Shown piece after piece: positions 23,618-32,512 of a DNA stretch of 64,000 nucleotides. Origin of the DNA: Teichococcus rhizosphaerae (GTDB taxonomy: Bacteria > Pseudomonadota > Alphaproteobacteria > Acetobacterales > Acetobacteraceae). Below the pieces are notes generated by a model. It saw only the letters and a list, made by a program, of their open reading frames with translations, was not told where the DNA came from and made no database searches. The stretch covers positions 21,913 to 85,912 of the forward strand of contig NZ_PDNU01000034.1 in the NCBI RefSeq assembly GCF_002631185.1. The letters are read 5' to 3'. The position numbers were made by a program, and so were the translations under genes. Numbering within the stretch: the first letter of the stretch is position 1; every line of letters starts with the position of its first letter.

Positions 23618-24850
23618 ATGGGCCTGATCCGCTCGCGTTCCGCCGTGGCGCCGCTGCGCCGCTCCCTGCGTTCCGAGGCGCGCCTGCCCAGCGTGGAGGC
23701 GCTGGTCGCCGCCGAGCGCCCGGCCGAGCCGGTGCTCTGCCTGCGCCCGGCCGTCATCGCCGCGGCGGCGCGGGACTTCGTGGCGGGCTTCCCCGGCACA
23801 GTGCTCTATGCCGTGAAGTGCAACCCTGAGCCCGCCGTGCTGCGCGCGCTGTGGGAGGGTGGCGTGCGCCATTTCGACTGCGCCTCGGCGGCCGAGGTGT
23901 CGCTGGTGCGCAGCCTCTTTCCCGAGGCTGCCATCCACTTCATGCATCCGGTGAAGTCCCGCCCCGCCATCCGCGAGGCATGGGAGCGGCAGGGCGTGCG
24001 CGACTTCGTGCTGGACGATGCGAGCGAGCTGGCCAAGATCCTGGCCGAGACGGGCGCCGGCGCCGCCGATGGCCTGGGGCTGGTGGTGCGGATCGCGCCG
24101 CCCCCGGGCGGCGGCGCGCTCTACGACCTGTCCGGCAAGTTCGGCGCCGGCCTGGAGGATGCGGTGGCCCTGCTGCGCGCGGCGCGCCCGCATGCGGCGC
24201 GGCTCGGCATCTCCTTCCATGTCGGCTCGCAGTGCATGGACCCGCTGGCCTACCGGCGCGCCATCGCGCTCGCGGGCCAGGCCATCCGCATGGCCGGCGT
24301 CGCGGTCGAGGTGGTCGATGTGGGCGGCGGCTTCCCCGTGGCCTATCCGGAGATCGAGCCGCTGCCGCTCGGCGCCTATTTCGCCGAGATCGAGGGCGCG
24401 TTCGAGGCGCTGGACCTGCCGCGGGCGGAGCTTTGGGCCGAGCCGGGGCGTGCGCTCGCCGCCGCCGGCGGCTCGGTGGTGGTGCAGGTGCAGATGCGGC
24501 GCGGCGAGATGCTCTACGTCAATGACGGCGTCTATGGCAGCCTGTCCGATGCCGGCGCGCCGGGCTTCCGCTTCCCCGCGCGGCTGCTGCGCCCGGAGGG
24601 CGGCGCCTCGCCCGTGCGGCGCGGCTTCTCGCTGTTCGGCCCGACCTGCGACAGCGCCGACATCATGCGCGGCCCCTTCGAGCTGCCGGAGGACGTCCGC
24701 GAGGGCGACTGGATCGAGATCGGTCAGCTCGGGGCCTATGGCGCCTGCCTGCGCACCGGCTTCAACGGCTTCGACCGGGCGCGCCTGGCCGAGGTCGCGG
24801 ACCGCGCGATGCTGGAGGATGCGCCGGAGGAACTGCGGCGGGCCGCCTGA
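23618..24850 (+). CDS. Ornithine (or lysine) decarboxylase, fold type III
   Basis: 410 residues. PLP lysine in YAVKCNPEPAVL, the histidine in ISFHVGSQCMDP, VDVGGGFPVAYP, the phosphate-binding AEPGRALAA and the FGPTCDSADIM motif with the active-site cysteine and aspartate are all visible. This is the eukaryotic-type ODC of alphaproteobacteria, smaller than E. coli SpeC. It makes putrescine from ornithine in the cytosol. ATG 23618 follows GTGGGGGTT. The 335-base leader suggests post-transcriptional control. A strong hairpin follows its stop. Confidence 0.9.
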   Translation: MGLIRSRSAVAPLRRSLRSEARLPSVEALVAAERPAEPVLCLRPAVIAAAARDFVAGFPGTVLYAVKCNPEPAVLRALWEGGVRHFDCASAAEVSLVRSLFPEAAIHFMHPVKSRPAIREAWERQGVRDFVLDDASELAKILAETGAGAADGLGLVVRIAPPPGGGALYDLSGKFGAGLEDAVALLRAARPHAARLGISFHVGSQCMDPLAYRRAIALAGQAIRMAGVAVEVVDVGGGFPVAYPEIEPLPLGAYFAEIEGAFEALDLPRAELWAEPGRALAAAGGSVVVQVQMRRGEMLYVNDGVYGSLSDAGAPGFRFPARLLRPEGGASPVRRGFSLFGPTCDSADIMRGPFELPEDVREGDWIEIGQLGAYGACLRTGFNGFDRARLAEVADRAMLEDAPEELRRAA

Positions 24851-24875
24851 CGCGCAGAAAAAGGAAGAGGGGCAC

Positions 24876-24897
24876 GGGGGAGAATTCGTTCTCCCCC
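24876..24897. terminator. Two-way terminator with UUCG tetraloop
   Basis: GGGGGAGAA (24876-24884), loop TTCG, TTCTCCCCC (24889-24897): nine perfect pairs closed by the very stable UUCG loop. A run of five A on the left gives TTTTT on the minus strand, and T-rich sequence follows on the plus strand. It separates the convergent decarboxylase gene and efflux operon and can serve both. Confidence 0.88.
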
Positions 24898-24907
24898 GCT
24901 TCTTCGT

Positions 24908-27900
24908 TCAGGCCCGCCCCGGCACCAGCGCTTTGCCGCGGTGCCGCAGCCTGTCCAGCGCCAGGAAGATCACCGGCGTGGTGTAGAGCGTGAGGAGCTG
25001 CGACACGACAAGACCGCCGATGATGGTGATGCCGAGCGGCTGGCGCATCTCCGCGCCCGTGCCGGTGCCCACCGCCAGCGGCACCGCGCCGAGCAGCGCC
25101 GCCAGCGTCGTCATCAGGATCGGGCGGAAGCGGTCGCGGCAGGCGGCCAGGATCGCCTCCTCGCCGCCGATGCCCTTCTCCCGCTCATGGTCCAGCGCGA
25201 AGTCCACCAGCATGATGGCGTTCTTCTTGACGATGCCCATCAGCAGGATGATGCCGATCAGCGCCATCACCGAGAGCGGGATGCCAGTGATCACCATGGC
25301 CAGCAACGCCCCGAGCCCCGCCGTGGGCAGGGTGGAGATGATGGTCAGCGGGTGGATGAAGCTCTCATAGAGCACGCCCAGCACGACATAGATGGCCAGC
25401 ACCGCGCCCAGGATCAGCAGCGGCTGGGAGCGGCTGAAATCCTGGAAGGCGGCGGCGTTGCCGCCATACTGGGCGCGCAGCGTGCCGGGCAGCATCGCCT
25501 CGCGCTCGGCCTGCTGCACCAGCGCCGTGGCGTCGCCCAGCGCCATGCCGGCGCCGAGGTTGAAGCTGATGGTGGTGGCCGGGAACTGGCCGCGATGCGT
25601 CACGCGCAGCGGCGCCACGTCCCGCTCCACCCGCGCCACGGCGCCGAGCGGCACCTGCGCGCCGTCCCGGCCGGGGACGAAGATGCGGTCGAGCTGCACG
25701 GCGCCCTGCTGCAGGCGCGGGTCGATCTCCAGCACCACCTTGTACTGGTTGCGCGCGCCGTAGAGCGTCGAGATCTGCCGCTGCGAATAGGCGTTGTTGA
25801 AGGCGCTGCTGATGGCGGTGATGGAGACGCCGAGCCGCGCCGCCGCGTCGCGGTCGATGATGACGCGGTTGGTCAGCCCCGAGCGCTCCTGGTCGCTGGA
25901 CACGTCGGCGATGCCGGGCACGGTGCGCAGCTTCTCGACCATGACGTTGGTCCAGTGCCGCAGCTCCTCCAGGTCGGTGCCGAGCAGGATGTAGGAATAG
26001 GCGGCGTTGCCGGGCCGGCCGCCGACGAACAGGTCCTGCTGCGCGCGCAGGAAGGCGTTCACGCCGGGGATGCGCCCGAGCGGCGCGCGCAGCCGGTCGA
26101 TCACCTGCGCGGCCGAGGCGTCGCGCTCGCCGCGCGGCTTCAGGGCGATGTAGAACTGGCTGGAATTGGTGCCGCCGCTGAAGCTGCTGCCGCCGATCTG
26201 CGAGCCGACGCTGGCCACCGCCGGGTCGCGCAGGATGATGCGGGCGATCTGCTCCTGGTAGCCCACCATGGTGGCGAAGGAGGTGTCCGGCGCCGCCTGG
26301 GCGCTGCCGGCGAGCAGGCCGGTGTCCTGCTCGGGGAACAGGCCCTTGGGCACGATCATGTAGAGCCACACGGTCAGCACCAGGAAGCCCAGGCTGGCCA
26401 GCAGCGAAAGCGCGCGGAAGCGCAGCACCACGCCGAGCGAGCGCATGTAGCCGCGCACCACCCGGTCCATCGCGCCCTCGAAGGCGCGGCCGAAGCGGCC
26501 GGGCGGGCGCTCCTCGGCGCGGCCGAGATGGGCGGCCAGCATCGGCGTCAGGGTCAGGGCCAGCACCGCCGAGATCAGCACCGCGATCGCCATGGTGGCG
26601 GAGAACTCGCGGAACAGCCGGCCGACGATGCCCTCCATCGCCAGCAGCGGGATGAACACCGCCACCAGGGAGAGGGTGATGGAGACGATGGTGAAGCCGA
26701 TCTGCCGCGCGCCTTCCAGCGCCGCCTCGAAGGGGGGCATGCCGCGCTCGCGCATGCGCGCCATGTTCTCGATCATGACGATGGCGTCGTCCACCACGAA
26801 GCCCACCGAGATGATCAGCGCCATCAGCGAGAAGTTGTTGAGCGAGTAGCCCATCATCCAGATGGCGAAGAGCGTGCCGAGCAGGGAGAGCGGCACGGTG
26901 ACGCTGGCCGCCACCACCGGCCCCGTCCGGCGCAGGAACAGCGCGACCACCCCGATCACCAGCGCCACGGTGATCAGCAGCGTCAGCTCCACCTCCTCGA
27001 CGCTGGCGCGGATGGTGCCGGAGCGGTCGCTCATGGTCTCGATGCGCACGCCGCCCGGCACCCAGCGCTCGAGCTGCGGCAGGGCGGCGCGCACGCCGTC
27101 CACCACCTCCAGCACGTTGGCGTCCGCCTGCTTGAACACCATCATCAGGATGGCGGGGCGCTCGTTGAACCAGGCGGCCTGGCGGCGGGAGCGGGTGGCG
27201 TCCGTCACCTGCGCGACCTGCGACAGGCGCAGCACCCCGCCCTCCGAGGTGCGGATGACCAGCGGCGCGTATTGCGCGGCGCGGTCCAGCCGGTCGTTCA
27301 CCGAGATGCTGGCGGCCTGCTCCGGCCCCTCGATATGCCCGACCGGCTGGGTGACGTTGGCCTCCGCCACGGCGGTGCGGATGTCCTCGAAGGACACGCC
27401 GGCGGCGGCGGCGGCGTCCGGGTCCACCGCGATGCGCACGGCGGGCTGGTCGGCGCCGCCCACCTGCACCTGCGCCACGCCCTTCACCTGCGACAGGCGC
27501 TGCGCGACGATGCTGTCCGCCACGTCGTAGAGCGCGGCGGGGCGCAGCGTGTCGGCGGTCATGGCCAGGATCAGCACCGGCGCGTCGGCCGGGTTGATCT
27601 TGCGGATGCTGGGCGGGTTGGGCAGGCCGGAGGGCAGGTCCTCGCGCGCCGCGTTCACCGCCGCCTGCACGTCCCGCGCCGCGTCCGCCTGGGTGCGGGA
27701 AAGGTCGAACTGGATGATGATGTTGCCGGTGCCGCTGCCGGCGAAGGAGGTCATCTCCGTGATGCCCGCCACCTCGCCGATGCGCCGCTCCAGCGGCGCG
27801 ATCACGGTGGCCGCCAGCGTCTCCGGATTGGCGCCGGGCTGGCTGACGCTGACGAACAGCGTCGGGATGTCGACGCGCGGCATGGCCGAGACGGGCAGCT

Positions 27901-27994
27901 CGCGCAGCGCCACCAGCCCGGCCAGCGCGAGGCCGACGGCCAGCAGCACCGTGGCCACCGGCCGCCGCAGGAAGGGGGCGGAGATGGAGAACAT
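24908..27994 (-). CDS. mdtC: RND multidrug efflux permease, MdtC-like
   Basis: 1028 residues with twelve predicted helices and two large periplasmic loops. It begins MFSISAPFLRRPVATVLLAVGLALAGLVALRELPVSAMPRVDIPT. Helix 4 carries VGFVVDDAIVMIENM, the aspartate pair used by proton-driven drug exporters; the heavy-metal type has a different motif (DFGxxxDGA) here. Last gene of the seven-gene operon, starting four bases after the stop of the other RND gene. In E. coli, MdtB and MdtC form a mixed trimer; the same is expected here. Confidence 0.92.
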   Translation of the reverse strand: MFSISAPFLRRPVATVLLAVGLALAGLVALRELPVSAMPRVDIPTLFVSVSQPGANPETLAATVIAPLERRIGEVAGITEMTSFAGSGTGNIIIQFDLSRTQADAARDVQAAVNAAREDLPSGLPNPPSIRKINPADAPVLILAMTADTLRPAALYDVADSIVAQRLSQVKGVAQVQVGGADQPAVRIAVDPDAAAAAGVSFEDIRTAVAEANVTQPVGHIEGPEQAASISVNDRLDRAAQYAPLVIRTSEGGVLRLSQVAQVTDATRSRRQAAWFNERPAILMMVFKQADANVLEVVDGVRAALPQLERWVPGGVRIETMSDRSGTIRASVEEVELTLLITVALVIGVVALFLRRTGPVVAASVTVPLSLLGTLFAIWMMGYSLNNFSLMALIISVGFVVDDAIVMIENMARMRERGMPPFEAALEGARQIGFTIVSITLSLVAVFIPLLAMEGIVGRLFREFSATMAIAVLISAVLALTLTPMLAAHLGRAEERPPGRFGRAFEGAMDRVVRGYMRSLGVVLRFRALSLLASLGFLVLTVWLYMIVPKGLFPEQDTGLLAGSAQAAPDTSFATMVGYQEQIARIILRDPAVASVGSQIGGSSFSGGTNSSQFYIALKPRGERDASAAQVIDRLRAPLGRIPGVNAFLRAQQDLFVGGRPGNAAYSYILLGTDLEELRHWTNVMVEKLRTVPGIADVSSDQERSGLTNRVIIDRDAAARLGVSITAISSAFNNAYSQRQISTLYGARNQYKVVLEIDPRLQQGAVQLDRIFVPGRDGAQVPLGAVARVERDVAPLRVTHRGQFPATTISFNLGAGMALGDATALVQQAEREAMLPGTLRAQYGGNAAAFQDFSRSQPLLILGAVLAIYVVLGVLYESFIHPLTIISTLPTAGLGALLAMVITGIPLSVMALIGIILLMGIVKKNAIMLVDFALDHEREKGIGGEEAILAACRDRFRPILMTTLAALLGAVPLAVGTGTGAEMRQPLGITIIGGLVVSQLLTLYTTPVIFLALDRLRHRGKALVPGRA

Positions 27995-27998
27995 GGCC

Positions 27999-30900
27999 TC
28001 AGGCCGCCCGCTCTTGCCCGCGGCCGAGGCGGCGGGCCAGCATGGCGCGCAGGTCCTCGAGCCCCAGATACACGGCCGGCGTGGTGAACAGCGTGACGAG
28101 CTGGCTCAGCAGCAGCCCGCCCACGATGGAAACGCCGAGCGGCAGGCGCAGCTCCGACCCCACCCCCGATTGCAGCACCAGCGGCAGTGCGCCGAGCAGG
28201 GCCGCGGCGGTGGTCATCATGATCGGCCGGAAGCGCAGCAGCGCCGCCTCGCGGATGGCCTCGCGCGGGCTCATGCCATGGTCGCGCTGCGCCTCCAGCG
28301 CGAAGTCGATCATCATGATGGCGTTCTTCTTGACGATGCCCATCAGCAGGATGATGCCGATCAGCCCCACCACCGAAAGGTCGAGCCCCCACAGCTCCAG
28401 CGCCAGCAGCGCGCCGATGCCAGCCGAGGGCAGGGTGGAGAGGATGGTGACCGGGTGGATGAAGCTCTCATAGAGCACGCCCAGCACGATGTAGATCACC
28501 ACCACGGCGGCCAGGATCAGCCAGGGCTGGCCCTCCAGCGATGAGGCGAACTCCGCGGCGTCGCCGGCGAAGCGGCCGGTGATGCTGTCGGGCAGGCCGA
28601 TCTCCCGCCCGGCGGCGGTGATGGCGCCGACCGCCTCGCCCAGCGCCACGCCCGGCGCCAGGTTGAAGCTGATGGTGACGGCCGGGAACTGGTTCTCCCG
28701 CGTCACCAGCAACGGGCCGCTGGTGCGCTCGAAGCGGGCGATCTCGGCCAGCGGCACCTGCGCGCCATCGGCGCCCGGCACGCGCAGCTGGCCAATGGCG
28801 GTGGGGTCCTGGCGCAGCCGGTCGGACGCCTCCAGCACCACGCGGTACTGGTTGCTCTGGCCGTAGATGGTGGAGATCTGGCGCTGGCCGAAGGCGTTGT
28901 AGAGCGCGTTGTCCACCGCCAGCATGGAGACGCCGAGGCGCGCCGCCCGGTCGCGGTCCACCCGGATGGCCAAGCGCAGCCCTTCCTCGCGCTGGTCGGT
29001 CGCCACGTCGCGCAGGCCGGGCAGGGCGCGCAGCCGCTCCAGCACGCGCGGCGCCCAGAGGGAGAGGGTGGCGGCGTCGGAATCGGTCAGGGTGTACTGG
29101 TACTGGGTGGTGCTGATGCGCGGGCTGATCTGGATGTCCTGCACCGCCTGCGGATAGGCGACGATGCCCGGCACCGCCGCCATCCGGGGCTTGAGGCGGT
29201 CGATCACCCCTTGCGCGTCGCTGTCGCGCTCGGCGCGGGGGCGGAGGATGGCGGTGATGCGCCCGGTGTTCTGCGCCGGGTTCAGCGCGCCCGCGCCGGC
29301 CACCGCGGTCACGGAGGCCACCGCCGGGTCGGCCCGCACCACCTCGGCCAGCCGCATCTGCGCCTCGGCCGAGCGGGCGAAGGAGGCATCCTGCGGCACC
29401 TCGGTGGTGATGCTGATCAGCCCCGTGTCCTGCACCGGCAGGAAGCCCTTGGGCATCACCACGTAGAGCCAGGCGGTGAGCGCCACGGTGAGAGCCGCCA
29501 CCACCAGGGTCAGCGCCTGGTGGCGCATGGTCACCGCGAGCGCCCGGCCATAGGCGAGGCGCATCCGCTCGAAGCCGTGCTCGAACCAGCGCGTGGTCCA
29601 GCCCGGCGCATGGCCGCCGCGCAGCACGAGCGCGCACATCATCGGCGTCAGCGTCAGCGAGACCACCATGGAGACCAGCACGGCGGCGGTCAGCGTCTCG
29701 GCGAACTCGCGGAACAGGCGGCCGATCACGCCCTCCATGAACAGCAGCGGGATGAACACCGCCACCAGCGAGAGGGTGAGGGAGACGATGGTGAAGGCGA
29801 TCTGCTTCGAGCCCTCGAAGGCCGCCTCCAGCGGGCGCATCCCCTTCTCGATCAGCCGGACGATGTTCTCGATCATGACGATGGCGTCGTCCACCACGAA
29901 GCCCGTCGCGATGGTGAGCGCCATCAGCGACAGGTTGTCGAGCGAGTAGCCCATCATGGCCATGATGCCGAAGGTGCCGATGATGGAGAGCGGCAGCGAG
30001 ACGGCGGGCACCAGCGTGGCGCGCCCGCTGCCGAGAAAGAGGTAGATCACCCCCACCACCAGCGCGATGGCCAGCACCAGGGTGAGCTGCACCTCGTGCA
30101 CCGAGGCGCGGATCGTCTCCGTCCGGTCGGACACCACCTGGAGCCGGGCCCCGGCGGGGATGGCCGCCTGCAGCTCGGGCAGCAGCCGCTGGATGCGCTC
30201 CACCGTCTGGACGATGTTGGCGCCCGGCTGGCGCTGCACGTCGATCAGCACGGCGGGGCGGCCGTTGAACCAGGCGCCGTTGCGCTCGTTCTCCAGCGTC
30301 TCCACCGCCTCGCCCACGTCGCGCAGCCGCACCGGCGCGTTGCCCTGCCAGGCGATGATGATGTCGGCGAACTCGGCGGCCGAGTTGATCTGGTCGTTGG
30401 CCAGGATGGAGGAGGCCTGGCGCGGCCCGTCCAGCGAGCCCTTGGGGCTGTTCTGGTTGGCGGCGGTGACGGCGGTCCGCACCGCCTCCATGCTGAGGCC
30501 ATAGGCCGAGAGCCGCAGCGGATCGACCCGCAGCCGCACGGCGGGGCGCATGTTGCCCTGCACCGTGACGCGCCCCACGCCGCTGGCCTGGGAAAGCTTC
30601 TGCGCGATCAGCGTGTCGGCGAGGTCGGAGAGCCGCATGATGGGCAGCGTCTCCGAGGTCAGGGCCAGGGTGATCACCGGCGGGTCGGCCGGGTTCACCT
30701 TGGCGTAGACGGGCGGATAGGGCAGCGAGGAGGGCAGGGTGCCACGCGCCGCGTCCAGCGCCGCCTGCACGTCCTGCGCCGCCTCGTCGATGCTCTTGTC
30801 CAGCCGGAACTGGAGCGTGACGCGGCTGACGCCCGGGCCGCTGACCGAGGACATCACCTGCAGCCCGGCGATCTGCGCGAACTGCCGCTCCAGCGGGGCG

Positions 30901-31091
30901 GTGATCAGCACCGCCGCCGTGTCCGGCGAGGCGCCGGGAAGCTGCGTCGTCACCTCGATGGTGGGGAAGTCCACCTCCGGCAGGGAGGAGACGGGCAGCC
31001 GCAGATAGCCGAACAGCCCGGCCAGCAGCACGGCCACCGCCAGCAGCGTGGTGGCGACGGGCCGGGCGATGAAGGGGGCGGCGATGTTCAT
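27999..31091 (-). CDS. mdtB: RND multidrug efflux permease, MdtB-like
   Basis: 1030 residues beginning MNIAAPFIARPVATTLLAVAVLLAGLFGYLRLPVSSLPEVDFPT. The proton-relay helix reads ATGFVVDDAIVMIENI, drug (HAE) type. GLIGIILLMGIVKKNAIMMIDFALEAQRD is the conserved helix near the C-terminus. ATG 31091 overlaps the stop of the membrane fusion gene (ATGA), so translation is coupled. It pairs with the MdtC-like protein encoded next. Two different RND subunits in one operon is diagnostic of the MdtBC type. Confidence 0.92.
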   Translation of the reverse strand: MNIAAPFIARPVATTLLAVAVLLAGLFGYLRLPVSSLPEVDFPTIEVTTQLPGASPDTAAVLITAPLERQFAQIAGLQVMSSVSGPGVSRVTLQFRLDKSIDEAAQDVQAALDAARGTLPSSLPYPPVYAKVNPADPPVITLALTSETLPIMRLSDLADTLIAQKLSQASGVGRVTVQGNMRPAVRLRVDPLRLSAYGLSMEAVRTAVTAANQNSPKGSLDGPRQASSILANDQINSAAEFADIIIAWQGNAPVRLRDVGEAVETLENERNGAWFNGRPAVLIDVQRQPGANIVQTVERIQRLLPELQAAIPAGARLQVVSDRTETIRASVHEVQLTLVLAIALVVGVIYLFLGSGRATLVPAVSLPLSIIGTFGIMAMMGYSLDNLSLMALTIATGFVVDDAIVMIENIVRLIEKGMRPLEAAFEGSKQIAFTIVSLTLSLVAVFIPLLFMEGVIGRLFREFAETLTAAVLVSMVVSLTLTPMMCALVLRGGHAPGWTTRWFEHGFERMRLAYGRALAVTMRHQALTLVVAALTVALTAWLYVVMPKGFLPVQDTGLISITTEVPQDASFARSAEAQMRLAEVVRADPAVASVTAVAGAGALNPAQNTGRITAILRPRAERDSDAQGVIDRLKPRMAAVPGIVAYPQAVQDIQISPRISTTQYQYTLTDSDAATLSLWAPRVLERLRALPGLRDVATDQREEGLRLAIRVDRDRAARLGVSMLAVDNALYNAFGQRQISTIYGQSNQYRVVLEASDRLRQDPTAIGQLRVPGADGAQVPLAEIARFERTSGPLLVTRENQFPAVTISFNLAPGVALGEAVGAITAAGREIGLPDSITGRFAGDAAEFASSLEGQPWLILAAVVVIYIVLGVLYESFIHPVTILSTLPSAGIGALLALELWGLDLSVVGLIGIILLMGIVKKNAIMMIDFALEAQRDHGMSPREAIREAALLRFRPIMMTTAAALLGALPLVLQSGVGSELRLPLGVSIVGGLLLSQLVTLFTTPAVYLGLEDLRAMLARRLGRGQERAA

Positions 31092-32449
31092 GGGGTGCCG
31101 CCGCTGGAGGTGCCGCCGCTGGCCGCCTGCCGGCGCGGGCGGCGCTCGCCCTGCTCGGCCGTGGGTGGGGCGGGCGGCGCGGTGCCGGCGGGCGCGTCGG
31201 CGCTGGCGGGCACGATGCGGCTGCCATTGTTCAGCCGCAGCCCGCCGGAGGTGACCACCTGCTCGCCGGGGCGCAGCCCGTCGCGCACCACCGCCTCGGC
31301 CAGGGTCACGGCGCCGAGGACGAGCGGGCGCTGCTCCACCGTGTTGTCGGGCCGGGCCACGAAGGCGTAGGGGCCGTTCGGACCCTGCTGCACCGCCACC
31401 AGCGGAATCACCAGGGCGCCCGGCACCGTCTCGATCGCCAGACGCAGGCTGACAAAGGCGCCCGGCCACAGCCGCATGTCGTCATTGGGGAACACGGCCT
31501 TCACCCGCACCGTGCCGGTGGTGGCCTCGATCTGGTTGTCGATGGTCAGCACCATGCCGCGCGCCGGCTCCGCCCGGGCGGCCGCGGCGGCGGCGGGGGG
31601 CGGGGCCGCGCCGCGCGTGGCGGCCTGGCCGGAGACGGGCTCGGGCAGCGTCTCCACCATGACGGGCCCCGCCGCCATGGCGCGCCGCAGCCGCGCCAGC
31701 TCGCCCTGCGGCAGGGTGAAGCTGACGCCGATGGGGCGCATCTGGGTGATGGTGACGATGCCGGTGGCGTCGCCGCTGCCCACCAGGTTGCCGGGGTCCA
31801 CCTGCCGCAGGCCGACGCGGCCGTCGATCGGGGCGCGGATGGTGGTGTAGTCGAGCTGGGTGCGGGCGGTGTCGATGGCCGCCTGGTCCTGGGCGATCTG
31901 CGCCTCGAACATCGCCACCTGGGCGCGCTGCGTGTCCACCTGCTGGCGCGTCACGCCGCTGGCGGAAAGCAGGCCCTGGTAGCGCCGCAGGTCGGCACGC
32001 GCGTTCTCCAGCTGCGCCTGGTCATAGGCCTTCTTGGCCTCGGCCTGGGCCAGGGCGGCGGCGTAGGTGCGGTCGTCGATGCGGGCCAGGATCTCGCCGG
32101 CCTTCACCTCCTGCCCTTCCTGGAAGCGCACCTCCATGAGCTGCCCGCTCACCTGCGAGCGGACGGTGATGCTGTTCAGCGCCTGCACCGTGCCCAGCGC
32201 GTCCAGCGTCAGGACGAGATCCTTCCTCGCGGCGGCCGCGACGGTGACGGGGATGGGGATGCCCGCCCCCCCCGCGGCGCCGCGCCGCCCGCCGGAGGGC
32301 GCGCCGGGCGCCGTCCGGGCGGCGCCCTGTGCGGCGCCCTGCCCGGCCGGGGCGGCTGCCTCCTGGCGCTGCGTCCAGAAGTGGTAGCCACCGCCCGCCA
32401 GGAGGAGGAGCAGCAGCAGCAGAAGGATGAGGCGGGAGCGGGACATCAT
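31088..32449 (-). CDS. mdtA: Membrane fusion protein of the RND pump, MdtA-like
   Basis: 453 residues. One N-terminal membrane helix (RLILLLLLLLLLAGGGYHFW), then a proline/alanine/glycine linker and the HlyD-type core: LDALGTVQALNSITVRSQVSGQL is the first lipoyl half, followed by a coiled hairpin (AEAKKAYDQAQLENARADLRRYQGLL) and DYTTIRAPIDGRVGLRQVDPGNLV. An alanine/proline insertion near residue 280 and a low-complexity tail are unusual. It bridges the RND pump and the outer-membrane channel. Two adjacent ATG codons (32449, 32446) begin the gene. Confidence 0.92.
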   Translation of the reverse strand: MMSRSRLILLLLLLLLLAGGGYHFWTQRQEAAAPAGQGAAQGAARTAPGAPSGGRRGAAGGAGIPIPVTVAAAARKDLVLTLDALGTVQALNSITVRSQVSGQLMEVRFQEGQEVKAGEILARIDDRTYAAALAQAEAKKAYDQAQLENARADLRRYQGLLSASGVTRQQVDTQRAQVAMFEAQIAQDQAAIDTARTQLDYTTIRAPIDGRVGLRQVDPGNLVGSGDATGIVTITQMRPIGVSFTLPQGELARLRRAMAAGPVMVETLPEPVSGQAATRGAAPPPAAAAAARAEPARGMVLTIDNQIEATTGTVRVKAVFPNDDMRLWPGAFVSLRLAIETVPGALVIPLVAVQQGPNGPYAFVARPDNTVEQRPLVLGAVTLAEAVVRDGLRPGEQVVTSGGLRLNNGSRIVPASADAPAGTAPPAPPTAEQGERRPRRQAASGGTSSGGTP

Positions 32450-32470
32450 GCGTTCCAGAGCTTCACGGCC

Positions 32471-32512
32471 ACGGCGTCACTGACATGGCGTCACTGACAT
32501 GGCGTCACTGCC
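32471..32512. repeat. Three tandem copies of a 14-base unit at a gene junction
   Basis: ACGGCGTCACTGAC, ATGGCGTCACTGAC and ATGGCGTCACTGCC follow one another at 32471-32512. On the minus strand each copy carries a TGA (the outer-membrane factor's real stop is in one) and two carry an ATG. The unit spans the end of the channel gene and the gap before the fusion-protein gene. Confidence 0.9.

Noticed and set aside
24941..28087. Thousand-residue open frame on the plus strand under the RND gene
   Set aside because: Its H/D/R/Q-rich sequence is the mirror of the RND coding frame, with no recognisable domain.
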